A DNA stretch of 64,000 nt from Helopsaltes ochotensis. Lineage: Eukaryota > Chordata > Aves > Passeriformes > Locustellidae. Numbering within the stretch: the first letter of the stretch is position 1; each line of letters opens with the position of its first letter. The DNA is taken from the NCBI GenBank assembly GCA_013400155.1, contig VXBM01000231.1, positions 549,141 through 613,140 of the forward strand, given 5' to 3'. Below, one piece after another: positions 13,474-24,772 of this stretch. The notes below the pieces were generated by a model, which saw only the letters and a list, made by a program, of their open reading frames with translations, was not told the DNA's origin and did not search any database. The position numbers and the translations under genes were made by a program.

Positions 13474-13531
13474 CTTTTTTATTTTAATTGTTATTTTTAT
13501 TTTTAATTTTTTATTATTATTATTTTTAATA
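13474..13531. repeat. T-rich / (ATT)n low-complexity tract
   Basis: The tract is made of T runs broken by single A or AA, with a short (ATT)4 core near 13.51 kb. Nothing further can be said. Confidence 0.85.
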
Positions 13532-14022
13532 CTGCTCTTCGCATGCCCTGCATCTAAGGACAAGTTCAAAGGTGAAACCTCAGTGATGGTTAAAGACGTC
13601 ACTCATCTGCCTTCAGATTTTGCTAACAGCTAGAAGGCTGTACTACAGACACTGGTGTGCTGACAATTAGCATAATTTTTGTGGCTTGCCAAAACTATAT
13701 CAAGCTCTTTACCAGGAAAGGCCTTTTGTTAAGTACACATATAACTTTTAAAGCCTTTACCAACATTATGCTCCTTCCTGAAGTTGCACCCTCTGCTGAC
13801 ACCATCACACCATGAAAAGTCTCCACACACTGTGTATATATACACAGGGCAGTTTGTTAATGAGGATTGCCATAAGGAAAGCCAGACAGCTGAGGCTCTC
13901 TGATGCTGCTGTTCTCCTTCAGAAAGGCCATGTGGATGCCCATAGTAAGGACATCCATGGAGGATCCTCTGGGAAGAAAGAATACATCCATCACATTCAA
14001 CCTTCAGTCAGAAATTTGCTCT

Positions 14023-14063
14023 GCCATAGCAAATTAGTTAGCCATAGCATAGTTTGCCATAGC
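14023..14063 (+). repeat. Three copies of GCCATAGCA within 41 bases
   Basis: Copies start at 14023, 14041 and 14055, with spacings of 18 and 14 bases. The first and third copies share the longer GCCATAGCAAA. It is probably a small slippage duplication. Confidence 0.8.
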
Positions 14064-14894
14064 AAACTGAACACCGCTTTACTGAAGGGATGGCACAGGT
14101 TTAAGTATCTACAGAGCCCTCAGCACCACGAACCCAGATGTTACCAGATGTATGACAGAAAAGGATGAGAGAGATTTGACAGGGCAGTAACAAGGAGGAA
14201 CTATTGTCTTTGGGACCTAGCACAGAACAGGAAGAGCCAAATGGGATAACCATGAGACCTAAACTGTGACCATATGGAACCTGAGCATGGCCATCATTTA
14301 GCTCTGCAAGCCTGACCCTAAATCAGACACAGACACTGGACTTATTAAATGTAATTATCAGAACACTTGATATTGGGTTTAAAGCCCATGTGAGAACAGA
14401 AACCCAGCACACATTAGCTTCTGGCAGGGAGAAAACACTCATTCCCACCTATGACCTTCCAAGACAGAAAGAGAAGTTACAGACAGGATAAATGCACACA
14501 GCAAACACCTAAACAACAAAGAGTTTATGGCAGAATAGCTCTTTGCATTATTCAGTACAGTGCTCTCAATTCAGTCTGAAAAGCCCTAAAGCCAGATTTA
14601 TTCTGCTGTCAAACCATGGCTGGAGTTCACTCTACTGGGAGGTTACAGCCTTGGATTATACACTTCAACTACAGGCAGCAACACACCCAAGCAACTCAAG
14701 TAGCAACACTATCAATACAGTTGTGTCAAGAGGTAGATTATTAAAAAAAAATCATCATACTGTTCAGTGCAGGGGATTCTAACCTGGGTTAGAAGAAACC
14801 TCCTTTGCACAGATTTTTGTATAGAAATTATCATGCTCACTCCTTGAGAATGCCTGATCCAATGAAGGCTCTCCAAAAGCCATATTTGCTAATT

Positions 14895-14928
14895 AAAAAC
14901 AAACAAACAACCCCAACAACAACACACC
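14895..14928. repeat. (AAAC)n / (AAC)n imperfect microsatellite
   Basis: Three AAAC units are followed by CCCC and several AAC/ACA units. It is simple sequence typical of the A+C-rich plus strand here. Confidence 0.8.
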
Positions 14929-15860
14929 AATTTGACACATACTAGTGACAGAATCAGTATGGGAGACCACAGAGTCAGGTTACAAGCAATCCAATGCAAG
15001 GTTTCAGTGCCCTGCCTAGGAACATTCTCAGCTCTTCATCCACGTTATGCTTTATACATCGAAATTCTTGGTCTGCAAAACAGCGAGAATACCATAAAGC
15101 TTCATTGAGTGACCTGCTGCCAACAAGCTTCAGAAGCCACCAAGGAATATCCAGACTGAAAACATTCTAAAGAGGTGAAACCTTCCACAAGGTCCGTTTT
15201 CCAACCTCATAGAGATTGGGAAAGCCCCTAAAACCCAGAACTACTATACCCTCTGTTGTTGTAGGAATGCAGACTAATTAGAGCCCTGTATCAGAGCCAG
15301 ACTTCCTAAACAGTGTGTGTAACTCCACTTCCCCACAACACAAGGTCTTTGTGTAGCATGAGGGCACACGCACAAGGGGTATGCGGGAGCAGAATAGCCA
15401 TCAGGTTAAATTACACCTCATTATTATTGTTACTGACAATAAGGCCTGCGACAAAAAAGGAGAAGCCACGCTGACTCCCTTTATATTGGACACAAAAGCA
15501 AAAGAAATGATCAATTTGTTCCTTGGCTACCTCCTTCAGGGATGTCACTTGGCCAGAAAGGAAGTATCAGGCAAACCAGCAGTCAGCAAGAGGAAGGAGA
15601 CAAGTCAGAGTCATACCCCTCACATCAGCAGATGTGGATCACCCCAGTACAGACAGGTCAGCCTTTGGGAGACACTAACACTCAGCGCTTCCATTCTTGC
15701 ACTTATCTACTTCCTACAGGCTTAGAAGCAGAAGAGGTGCAAAGATGTATGTGTCTGACCTCTCCAGGAAGTCCACGCAGAAAGACAGCAAGGCTCCACA
15801 GCCAGATCTTGGATAACATCATCCTTACAGTAGCCTCTAAACCAAAGCAATAGTGTTATG

Positions 15861-15894
15861 TTGACAGATATTAAGGTATTAAAGTATCTGTCAA
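15861..15894. other. Perfect 10-bp inverted repeat (hairpin)
   Basis: TTGACAGATA at 15861-15870 is the exact reverse complement of TATCTGTCAA at 15885-15894, with a 14-base AT-rich loop. The stem is too short for a microRNA precursor. It may be chance or a remnant of an element terminus. Confidence 0.6.
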
Positions 15895-16760
15895 ATTAAG
15901 ATGATTTAGAAAGAAATCAAGTTACAGATTCATACAGCACATGCTGAAACTTGGATTACATGCAGGCTCTCAGCCCTCAAGGCTGACCCTAAGACACTCT
16001 GTAGAAAAGCCTATGATAAACTAGTGCTACTAAATAGACTCTGGAATATCAGTGGTGGGTTATCATGGCTTTTGGTCAGGAGTTAGAAACCCAGTCCTTA
16101 CTGAGAAGTTATTATGTATATATATTATCACTAATCCTTGCAGTGTTAGAAAATTCACTACAAACCCACTACAATTTGAACCTGCACGAGAAGCACATGA
16201 ACAGGAAAGTAACTTAACGTAGACTGCAAAAGTAAGAGTACATGAAAATTAAGTAGTAGGAGTGGCTCCTAATTAGAGCAAATAATGCCACAGCAAACAC
16301 ATAATGATGAGGGAAGCTCTGGCACACGTCCTGGAGAAAGCCAAGCTGCTTTACCTCCTGCACTAGCAGGTCTGTAAAGGTCATGCTTGGCAGCATATGA
16401 ACTCATCATAGCAAGCTGTTATAACTATGACACCCCCTCAAGCATTCCTCCATGGAGACATCTCCCACAAGAGCTCCTCCCTGCCTGTGCACAGCTTCCA
16501 TCACATACCTATAAACACATACTTGCTGACTAACTTTGCTTGAAGGAAAAAAATTTTAAAAAAAGAACATAGAAAGTTACCCTCAGTTCCCTGACCCTTC
16601 CTATTGTTTGTTCACAGCTACCATAGGAGACCAGAAAAACCAACGTAGTCCTCTGAAATGCCCCAAGCCTACCATTCCCAGCAAGACTGGAGCACACTCA
16701 GCTTATCCCAGGGCTGGGCCAAGCAGCGTGAAGCAGCTGCAGCCTCCTAGTTCTCGTCAT

Positions 16761-16792
16761 ACTGGTCCTACAATACTGGTCCTACTGGTCCT
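16761..16792 (+). repeat. Three copies of ACTGGTCCT
   Basis: Copies lie at 16761, 16775 and 16784, the last two directly adjacent. It is a local tandem duplication with no sign of function. Confidence 0.85.
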
Positions 16793-17225
16793 CGCACAGC
16801 GCCGATCAGGCTGGCTAAGGCTGCTCCCAAACGTATTTCAGATCAAGGCTCACTGCCAGGGTAACTCTTAACACAGCTATCATCACTCCATTACATCCAC
16901 ATCATCCTGTCTCTAAACTTCGCTTAGGAAAAAAGCTTTTCCGAGTGCCAGCGCCGGTTCAATCCCACAGCAGTGGCAGCATTTTCAAAGTGGGTCATCC
17001 TGACACGTTTGGAGAAGGCCTGGATCACGCTGCAGTGAAAAGGAGGAACAAACAGGTGGCAGGAGAGAACAAGGCACATGAAGAAACTGGTGACTACCTC
17101 CCCCCTCCCGGCACAGCAGCAAAAATTCCTCCAGGATAACACAGCTACAGCTATAAGACATCCTTTTCCTGGATACTCTCCAACACATTCTTTTCTTCAG
17201 GCTTTTTTTTTGTTTGCGGGCTTTG

Positions 17226-17272
17226 GAAAAAAAAAACCAAACCAAACAACAGAACAAAACACAACACCACAA
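17226..17272. repeat. A-rich CAAAC/ACAAA low-complexity tract
   Basis: A run of about ten A leads into CCAAA, CAACAG and ACAAAACACAAC units. It is degenerate simple sequence and no retroposon body was recognised next to it. Confidence 0.75.
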
Positions 17273-18096
17273 TTCAGGGTACTTTAGTTACAGTCCATCC
17301 AAATACAAACCCTAGTTCTCTCAAACTAAATTGCTTCACTGACTCCACTACCATGAAAGGGTTAAAAATTCATCTTAATTTAAATATGCATTCAGGATCC
17401 AGAAATATCAACCTGCAGCAATAATGATGAAAGAACTGCTCTGAGATTTCCACACAGCGCTGCAACAGCAACTAGCACAGCAGACGACAAACAAAGGGGA
17501 AACTGCATCTAAGTTTGAGGCAACTCAGCCATTTCAGGGATACACCCATAGCCTCTGAATGCCAGGTATCTTCTTTTTGCTATTCATAGTACTGCTACTA
17601 TAACCAATAAAAGTTGCCTTAGTTAAAATGAAAAATTGCATTCCCTCACCTTCGTCTCTGAAGCATTTTCTGCAGCGACTGCAGCTCTGGGGAAAGTGGC
17701 CATGACTATTATTTCTACAGCTAAATTCAAGCAGGATCCTAAATTAAACACTAATTCTTCTAATTCATGGAGATGCATTCTTCAGCTACTGCATCTACAT
17801 CCAAGCTTCACAGCTGCCAGGTTCACTGCATAATATGAAATTTGGATTAGCGATAAACATAAACCCAGTTCTGCTTTTACATTAATCCTTTTTGCTGTCA
17901 CTGGGACAGACAACAAACTGGTATTTTAGGTAAGGAGCATACACAAACAGCAAAAACCCAAGTTTGGATTTTTTTGCTATCCTTACTTGAGCAACAAAAG
18001 GTCAGCATGTACCTTCAGGAGACAATCACAACTCCTAAAGTCTACCCCTTAGAGACCCAGCAGCTCTTTTTTCAGTACTCATACTTTTACTACTAC

Positions 18097-18097
<1 letters not shown>

Positions 18098-18174
<77 letters not shown>
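18098..18174. repeat. Pure A homopolymer, 77 bases
   Basis: Seventy-seven consecutive A residues on the plus strand (T on the transcribed RCOR1 sense strand) are followed by GAAACC. No AATAAA signal and no recognisable gene or SINE body precede the run. It is unusually long for a bird intron, and its exact length is prone to sequencing error. Confidence 0.95.
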
Positions 18175-18176
<2 letters not shown>

Positions 18177-21100
18177 AACCAACACCTCAACAAGTAAAAC
18201 CTTGGACACAAACAAGCAGAAAAATCCCAGACAGGAGAAGCACAATACATATGCATCTTCCTTCAGAACCTCCCACAGCATGTAGCCATCCACAAAAAAA
18301 CCCCACGTATAAGCTCAGCCAAGAGTTCAACAATACTTTTTTCTCTCTGGTAGCAAAGCCTAAGCAGCTCCTACTCTCTCATCTCTGGCCAAGGTGGCTG
18401 CACTTTTACTGAGCATCAACACAACATTTTGTAGAGTCACAAACCAGGTCACAATAGAGGATGGAGGGGAGAGTGGATTCAAAAAAAATCCAGAAATTTC
18501 AACTGTTTCAAGGGCCCTGTTTAGGGCGTGATGGAGAGGAGGGACAAAAAATCAGCTTTTCTGATACATACGATACTATATCCTCTGCTCACTGCTGCTG
18601 CCTGAGGAAGGCTGCCTGCGTTCTGGTGAGGACGTGGCTCTAAAATATCTCTGAAGCAATATTCCCTTCCATTTTAAATGCATCCTGTAAATAGGGACTT
18701 TCTTTTCTAAAAGAGAGATTTTAAGATCAGCACTTTCTCCAGTCTACACTCTCCCATTTGTGGTTTTCTGCTCATATTTATTTATTTCTAGAGCACTCTA
18801 CACCCTGTGGAAAATGAGAGCTAATAACGATAGTGATGATACATTCACAGAATTCACAGGACAAAATAACTAAGCCAAGGGGAAAGGGCTATGTCCAAAC
18901 AGAAGCTCTTCTTAAAACTTGAGCTATGGCTCAAATACACACTGAAAACAGAGACCAGCCACACAAATCATGATCAGACGCATGCAGTAAATCTTAGAAG
19001 ACATTTTCACGTTCTTTATTATGACAGTCATTTTAAATTAGGGAATAGATAAAACAGATTTCCAAGCTAGCTCAACATTCTTTTTAGAAGAAAAACTAAA
19101 GAGTAATCCAGAGTCCATTTTATGCAGATTAACCCTTGAACTAAAGCTGGAGACAGACTCAGGCCACTCAAACCTGCAACCTGCCCTCAGAAATTTTGGC
19201 ATTCACCATCAACAATAGAGAAGAGCTACCAAAACTCACTTGAACCCTAAGAAGGCTGCTGACACGCTAAGGACCAAGGCACACTTAAAAATGTGGTTGG
19301 GACATGGGCTTTTCAAATCCTGAATGCCAACTCATAACTTCTTAGGGTAGAGCACTGCATGCTCCCAGTTACCCAGCCTGTGGCACAGTTAACTAAACCT
19401 TGCCCAAACACCACAGGGTTAATATCTTTAGTAACCATAGCAACCAGCACTTCTTCCTCCATCAGAGCCTCAGCTGGCACATTACTGCCTTCCCAGCATC
19501 AGGTTTTGCAGCACATTTAGGGACTGCTCCCTTTCCCCCTGCCACAGGGTGTGGCCACACCCATTTAGGAGGATGTTGAAGCACTCATCTGTTTCACCCA
19601 ATTCTGGCATTTCTCTGCCCCATGTCCCCTGGGTCTTTCTATTTCCCCTCCACAGAAGGAAAGAAGATGTCTGAATTCCCCCCATGTGCACCAAGGCAGG
19701 CATAATGTAAAGCAGGGAGCCAGCTGCAGCCTCAAAAGAGGAGATGCCACAAGATGACATAGGAAGGGACTAGTGAATGTTGAAGCTGGCGATGTCAATC
19801 AGCCATCAGGTCAACCAGAAGCAGCGCTGCAAGGCCAGAAGACCCAGCTGCCATCCATGATCTAGTGTCCCACAGGTATCAGTGTTTGCCTGCTCAGTGA
19901 CACCCCATAAACTGTAAATCCACTGGAGATATCCACCAAGGTATCAGTGAGAAAAAAACCTCCCATCTAGCAGCACACATATTCTGTCAAGAAGAGAGAC
20001 GAAAAATTACTTTCAAAGCAGAGTTTATCACTAGCAAAACAATACATCTTTCCTTCTCGTAGTTCACCTCTGAACTGCAGATGCATAAAAGCAATAATCA
20101 CATCCTGCCCTCTTGCCTGGTGTCCATGCCTCGCTCCTGGGCAGCTGCTGCATGCCAACACTTGCTCATTTCTAAACCAACCCAAAGTCATTTTTTTGGT
20201 TCCACACTCTGGCGCACTTGGCACACAGAGAGACACTGCTGTTTTATTAATAGCTTCATGCTGGCCCAGCTCGATCCTGTGCAGGGTTTCCACAGCATCA
20301 TTACAATGCATTTTTCACTATTTCCCCTCCTCCTTCACTACGTGCCACTTCAAGAGACCAGATGCCTGTCTTCCACCTAGCTGTTCCTGCTCCTCAATGT
20401 CACCTTGCTCAAGGCATCATTCTTCCTCCTGTGTCATTCCCCACCCTCTGTGACAGAGCCCCAGCACAGCCAGAACAGCTGCCCTCCATGGTACCAAGTC
20501 CACAGAGCCTTTTGGGAGTCTCACTTCGAGAGCAAGCTCTTTGTGAGAGGTGTGACCCAGCCACAGCACAGGGTATTTGGAGCAGTGCTACAAGGGGAGC
20601 ACAGTTATTTTAAGTCCCAATGTTCAGTTACTGCATAGTGACATTTCTTTCTTTCAAAAGAGACAAGACAAACTTCTAGTTTTGGCTAACTTTGTGACTA
20701 TTATGGTGGCACTGCTATGCAAGTGACCCCTCAAAGGCAGAAGTCCAGCAGTAGATATGGACCATACTGGCAGCATTCAACTCTGGTATTAATATGGGCA
20801 AGGCAGTAAGTGGTTTGTATCCAGGATTAATGGTTAACAAGGCAGAGGATTAAAAAAAATCAGCAATGTGCCACACATACTTCTGTTTTCATCTTCTTTA
20901 TTACATCCATCACTTCATGACATCCAGGTAAAAGGTTTCTCCAGTGTCATTAGAACATTTCTTCAGCGCACAGGGTGCATGGGACCCAAAATTTTAACTA
21001 ATTGTGTGAGCCTGGAGCATCAGGTACACAGATATCTACCAGGTCTTGGCTGACCCACTGGTCTTTCCAGGATTCATTTCAGCTTACAGGAGACCCTCCC

Positions 21101-24100
21101 ACAACCTCCAACAGTTTGGCCAGCCCTCAGCCAAACCCATCAAATGCACTGCTCTGAGCGTTGTCACAGATCCGCTTGGTGCTTTTTAGCACAGATTCCC
21201 CTTTAACAAGGGTGGGGTTGCACAAGTTTCACTGATTGCACAGAACTCTCCTGTTCACGAGAGCTACAGTTCGCTCTGAGGAAGAGCCAACACGTGCTGC
21301 TTCCGCGTCACGCTCAGCTCCAGCCACAGGAACAGAGAAGAGTTCTGTGACTTACAGGCACAGGATGGACTAAAGGCTTTGGAGTACAAATGGAAGTAAA
21401 TCACAGGTACCAACGTGCTGCTGATTGGAAGGATTTGTTCACCCACACTTCAGCCTGAAGAGCAGTATTGGAATCGATGTGCTAGCTGGGACTCTCTGAT
21501 GTACAGCCCAAGGGGCTACACCAACCTCCTGGATACCACAGCTCTTTCTACTTGCAATTTCATATTGCCAAGAATGACCTCCCCCACCACGGATAATACA
21601 CCACAAAAACCCATAGTTTAAAAAGGCATCAAGAAATACGAGAATCCATCACTTCCCTGGATAACTTCCAGTAGTCAATCTCCAAAAAAAAACCTCCACA
21701 CACTCGGACATTTCATTTCAGTCTGTGTGAGTTTATTTTGCAGCCATCTATTTGTATTATGTGTGTCTCTTATTATGTCAAAATTTCTCTTTGAGAGAAT
21801 AATTGACAATAGTCCCCTTTCAGTCTCTTTTCAGTAAGCTAAACAGATGGAGTTTGCTTCAGCTTCTGTTTCCAAATTGTTTCAGCAGCTCCTGTCTCTA
21901 TCCTTTTCTCAGTTTTTAAGCACTAAAACCAAGGTTCATTCTCCTGAATGCTGCTGGGTGGAGAGGCAACAAACTGTTCCAGTGACTACCTCTCTCTTTA
22001 CACCCACATCATCTTCTGGGTCAGGCAGGACACTGGGAAGCTTTGCTGAATTACCTGCCCACGGTTTCCCCAAGATTGCTCTCTAAGCCATTTCTTTCCA
22101 AACATCAGGCTTGATGCAGAAAGCCAGAGATTTCAGTACTGAGACTCATAACCCTGCAGTTGGGTCATTAAGAGCCCATTGCACTGGCAGCAGTCCAAGT
22201 AAGGAGAAGACCCAAAGCACTCTACAAGACTGTCAGTAGCATTAATTTTATTTACCATCCTGTCAGTCTACGGCTCATCCACAATTCTATATCAATTCCT
22301 GCAACACTGATGGAAATGCTGATCATCATCAGTCCTCTCACACATCCCCATGGACATCATTTAATTAGGATTCACTATCAACAATGCCAAGACTTGTCAG
22401 TGAACTTGAGAGTTGCTGGAGAGGCCTCCTGTCCCCTGATGTTCTTTCATAATAAACCATAACGCAGACTGGGAACTCTGCTTATGACACATTTAGTTTG
22501 TGCTCTACAGCCATTGCAGAGCACTGGTGTTTCAGAGGAAGTTCCCATCTTTTGCAAGGAAGGGAATTTGCTCTCATGCAATCAGTTCCTAACAGCTCTC
22601 TTGGATACATTACAGCAATAAAAGTTATTTCTACTAATCAATGAATTTTTAGTTTCAAAAAAACAACAGCTCCTACCTTCAGCAGCATTTGTTTTTCACG
22701 GTTTATTTTGAAGAAATGCCTGACAGAGACAGGAATACCTGACTCCTTTCAAAAGGATCAGCTCAGGTTGACACAAAACAAAGCTATGTCTAACCAGCCC
22801 CCACCCAGTTCTCTTACTCCCTGCACAGCTGCCCTCTTCCCATCTGCCACCCCAAGGTCCCTTCAGCCAGCTCTCACAATGCTCCTCTGGATTTTTACTA
22901 CTACTAGCTACCTAATTTCTTAACTCCATCCCTCTGTATCAAATACGGACCTGAGAGGTAATTTTTGTGCCATGTATGGTGCAACAGCCTCATACCTCAC
23001 GTCCCCAAACTCCAAATGAATTTTATGGGGTTTTTTTGCTGTACCTCTTCTGGAAGGTAAACTCACTGGTAAGTCTTATACTATTACTAAAATGTTCAAT
23101 ATTTTGAGAAATTCATTCTAGCCCTCCTCTTACACTCACGTTTTTCCCAACTTCTTTACTGTACTAAAAGACAACTGCCACCTAGTTTTTATTTATCCAT
23201 GTCACACTACTTTTTTAATTACCTCTTATGTTCATGACATCTTCTTAGCAGATATTATATCCTCTCTATGCTCTATGAGTATATTTTTGTACCAATTACC
23301 ACAGAATACTCAGTTAAGGATTCTTTTACCCACATATATTCCCTCCTTTTTCTGCCCCATTCTGTCTTCCCTCTTCAAGAAACGAGTTTCCTATCAGGCA
23401 GGAGTTAAAGGTCCCAAAGCTGAGTTGAGATTCAAAAGACATTCAGACTTGAGCGGCAGCTACAGGAATCCTGTGTCACGGACAACCCATGAACAGTCAG
23501 TCACTCCTTTTGGTGGCGGCAACTGTTTCTTGCTGTTATACCTTTTTAAGAGGTTTCTAGCTGTAAATAACTGTCAAATACATTCCTCTCCTCATCACTC
23601 TTATTTATTTCAGCATCCAATAGCCAGGAGGGAGCAGACAAGGAGAGAAGGCAAACATGATCCTTGCAAAGCCCTTTTTATCTACAGATCAGTACCATCA
23701 TCCTTCTGTAATTTAAGGGGCAACTTGCTCAGTGGAACAAATGCCCCAGGGCAGAGCACAGGCCTTTCATGACAGAGCCAGTTGGTGCACAATCTCTGCT
23801 GCCTTAATTTGCAAATGCCACTGCATCTTCACATGTGCCTTATGATGCATCCCAGGCCTTGGGTCTATGAGAAAATCAGTTATTCAGTTAATAGTGCCAC
23901 CACAAAAACTGCAGAGGAACAGGAATGCATGATTCTCGTTCTTGGCCTCTGAATCAGAAAGGACAAAAAAAACCAAACCCAAGGTATAAGCACGAAGTCA
24001 AAATTAGCTCTTTTCAGTTCCCTCCCCCAAAAGCGCTTAGGTTTAGTTACTGCATTCAAACAGCAGCCCTTTAATCAAGGAGTCCTACTTATTCATGAGG

Positions 24101-24317
24101 GGAACTGTAGCTAGACAAGCCTTTCAAACACTAGTTCTGCCATCTGGCAGCAGCACTGAGACTTGTTCCCAGACACACACAGAGCGCTGTTAATTGCCCT
24201 CACGTGGAATTGCAAGGCACTGCAATTGTTCTGGCATTTAAAAACCTCCATGGGCTCCAGATGTGGATTTGTCTTTGTGGAGGAAAAGGTACTACTAATT
24301 ACCAAATATTTCCCAGA

Positions 24318-24332
24318 CCCCCCCCACCCCCC
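24318..24332 (-). promoter_or_regulatory. Intronic G-run downstream of the 84-bp exon
   Basis: The plus strand reads eight C, one A, six C, so the RCOR1 pre-mRNA carries GGGGGG-U-GGGGGGGG about 356 bases past the donor at 24688. G-runs in introns are known binding sites for hnRNP H/F and can strengthen a nearby 5' splice site. The role here is inferred only from position and sequence. Confidence 0.3.
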
Positions 24333-24688
24333 AACACTTCTCATTTTGCTCTCCCCAGCTATTTCCGTTGTCTTCTACAGCACCAACAGCAAAAAAAGCT
24401 GACTGTGTAGACCTGCAGATGAGTATCTTAAACAATTCATACCATGGAATAATGTTTGTCACATTTCTCTTGCTTTCCCTGCCCCCACGGATTTGACACT
24501 GAGCAGCTGCCCAGTGGAGAACAAAGATCATCTGGGGATTGCTTTGTAGGCTTTTCTTTTTTCAAATTAATTTCAATTCATAGTGGAAAGGTCACAGACA
24601 TAACCTCTCTACCAAAAGTGGCAACTTTGCATTCTTGAAGCGATACATGTAAGGAAATAAGGGAATAAAAGCAGTTGAAGAGACTTAC

Positions 24689-24772
24689 ATTTTGCTTCAG
24701 ACAGATTCTGGTTAGGTGACCAGACCAGCATGCCGAGATTCTCTCTCTCCTGACTTCGCCTTGCAAGTTTGG
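24689..24772 (-). CDS. RCOR1: RCOR1 coding exon, first part of ELM2 domain
   Basis: This 84-base exon begins with the last two bases of an Ala codon and ends with the first base of a Leu codon, so it is phase 1 at both ends. Read on the minus strand it gives KLARRSQERENLGMLVW followed by SPNQNLSEAK. This is the ELM2 segment of CoREST1, roughly residues 120-147 of the human protein by memory. ELM2 together with SANT1 docks HDAC1/2. The acceptor is a pyrimidine-rich stretch ending TTTTCTCTTAAG, and the donor is T|GTAAGT. The only difference I notice from human is Glu for Asp in the QEREN motif, a conservative change. RCOR2 and RCOR3 diverge here, which makes this the best exon for naming the gene. 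It is probably exon 3 by the human gene structure, but the number is an inference. Confidence 0.93.

Larger units (their letters stand above)
6950..24688 (-). other. RCOR1: RCOR1 intron between the 84-bp and 53-bp exons (17,739 bp)
   Basis: The intron is bounded on the minus strand by GTAAGT at 24688 and by an AG with a strong pyrimidine tract at 6950. It interrupts a Leu codon after its first base. Inside are a CR1 3' tail at about 12.2 kb, a CpG cluster just to its left, a 77-base A run at 18.1 kb, A- and T-rich low-complexity tracts at 11.8, 13.5, 14.9 and 17.2 kb, a 10-bp perfect inverted repeat at 15.86 kb, and a G-run (minus strand) about 360 bases downstream of the donor. The rest shows nothing I can name. 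Confidence 0.85.

Noticed and set aside
13145..13633. Open frame of 162 codons, plus strand
   Set aside because: It runs through a T-rich low-complexity tract giving an artificial Ile/Leu/Phe run that resembles a membrane segment. No family resemblance and no gene context.
18035..18293. Open frames giving poly-Lys or poly-Phe across the A run
   Set aside because: They are translations of the 77-base homopolymer and not proteins.
18840..18870. TTCACAGAATTCACAGGAC as a possible reversed CR1 terminal repeat
   Set aside because: Only two imperfect repeat units and no CR1 body on either side.
23275..23772. Open frame of 165 codons, plus strand
   Set aside because: No recognisable motif. The length is within what is expected by chance on the stop-poor plus strand.
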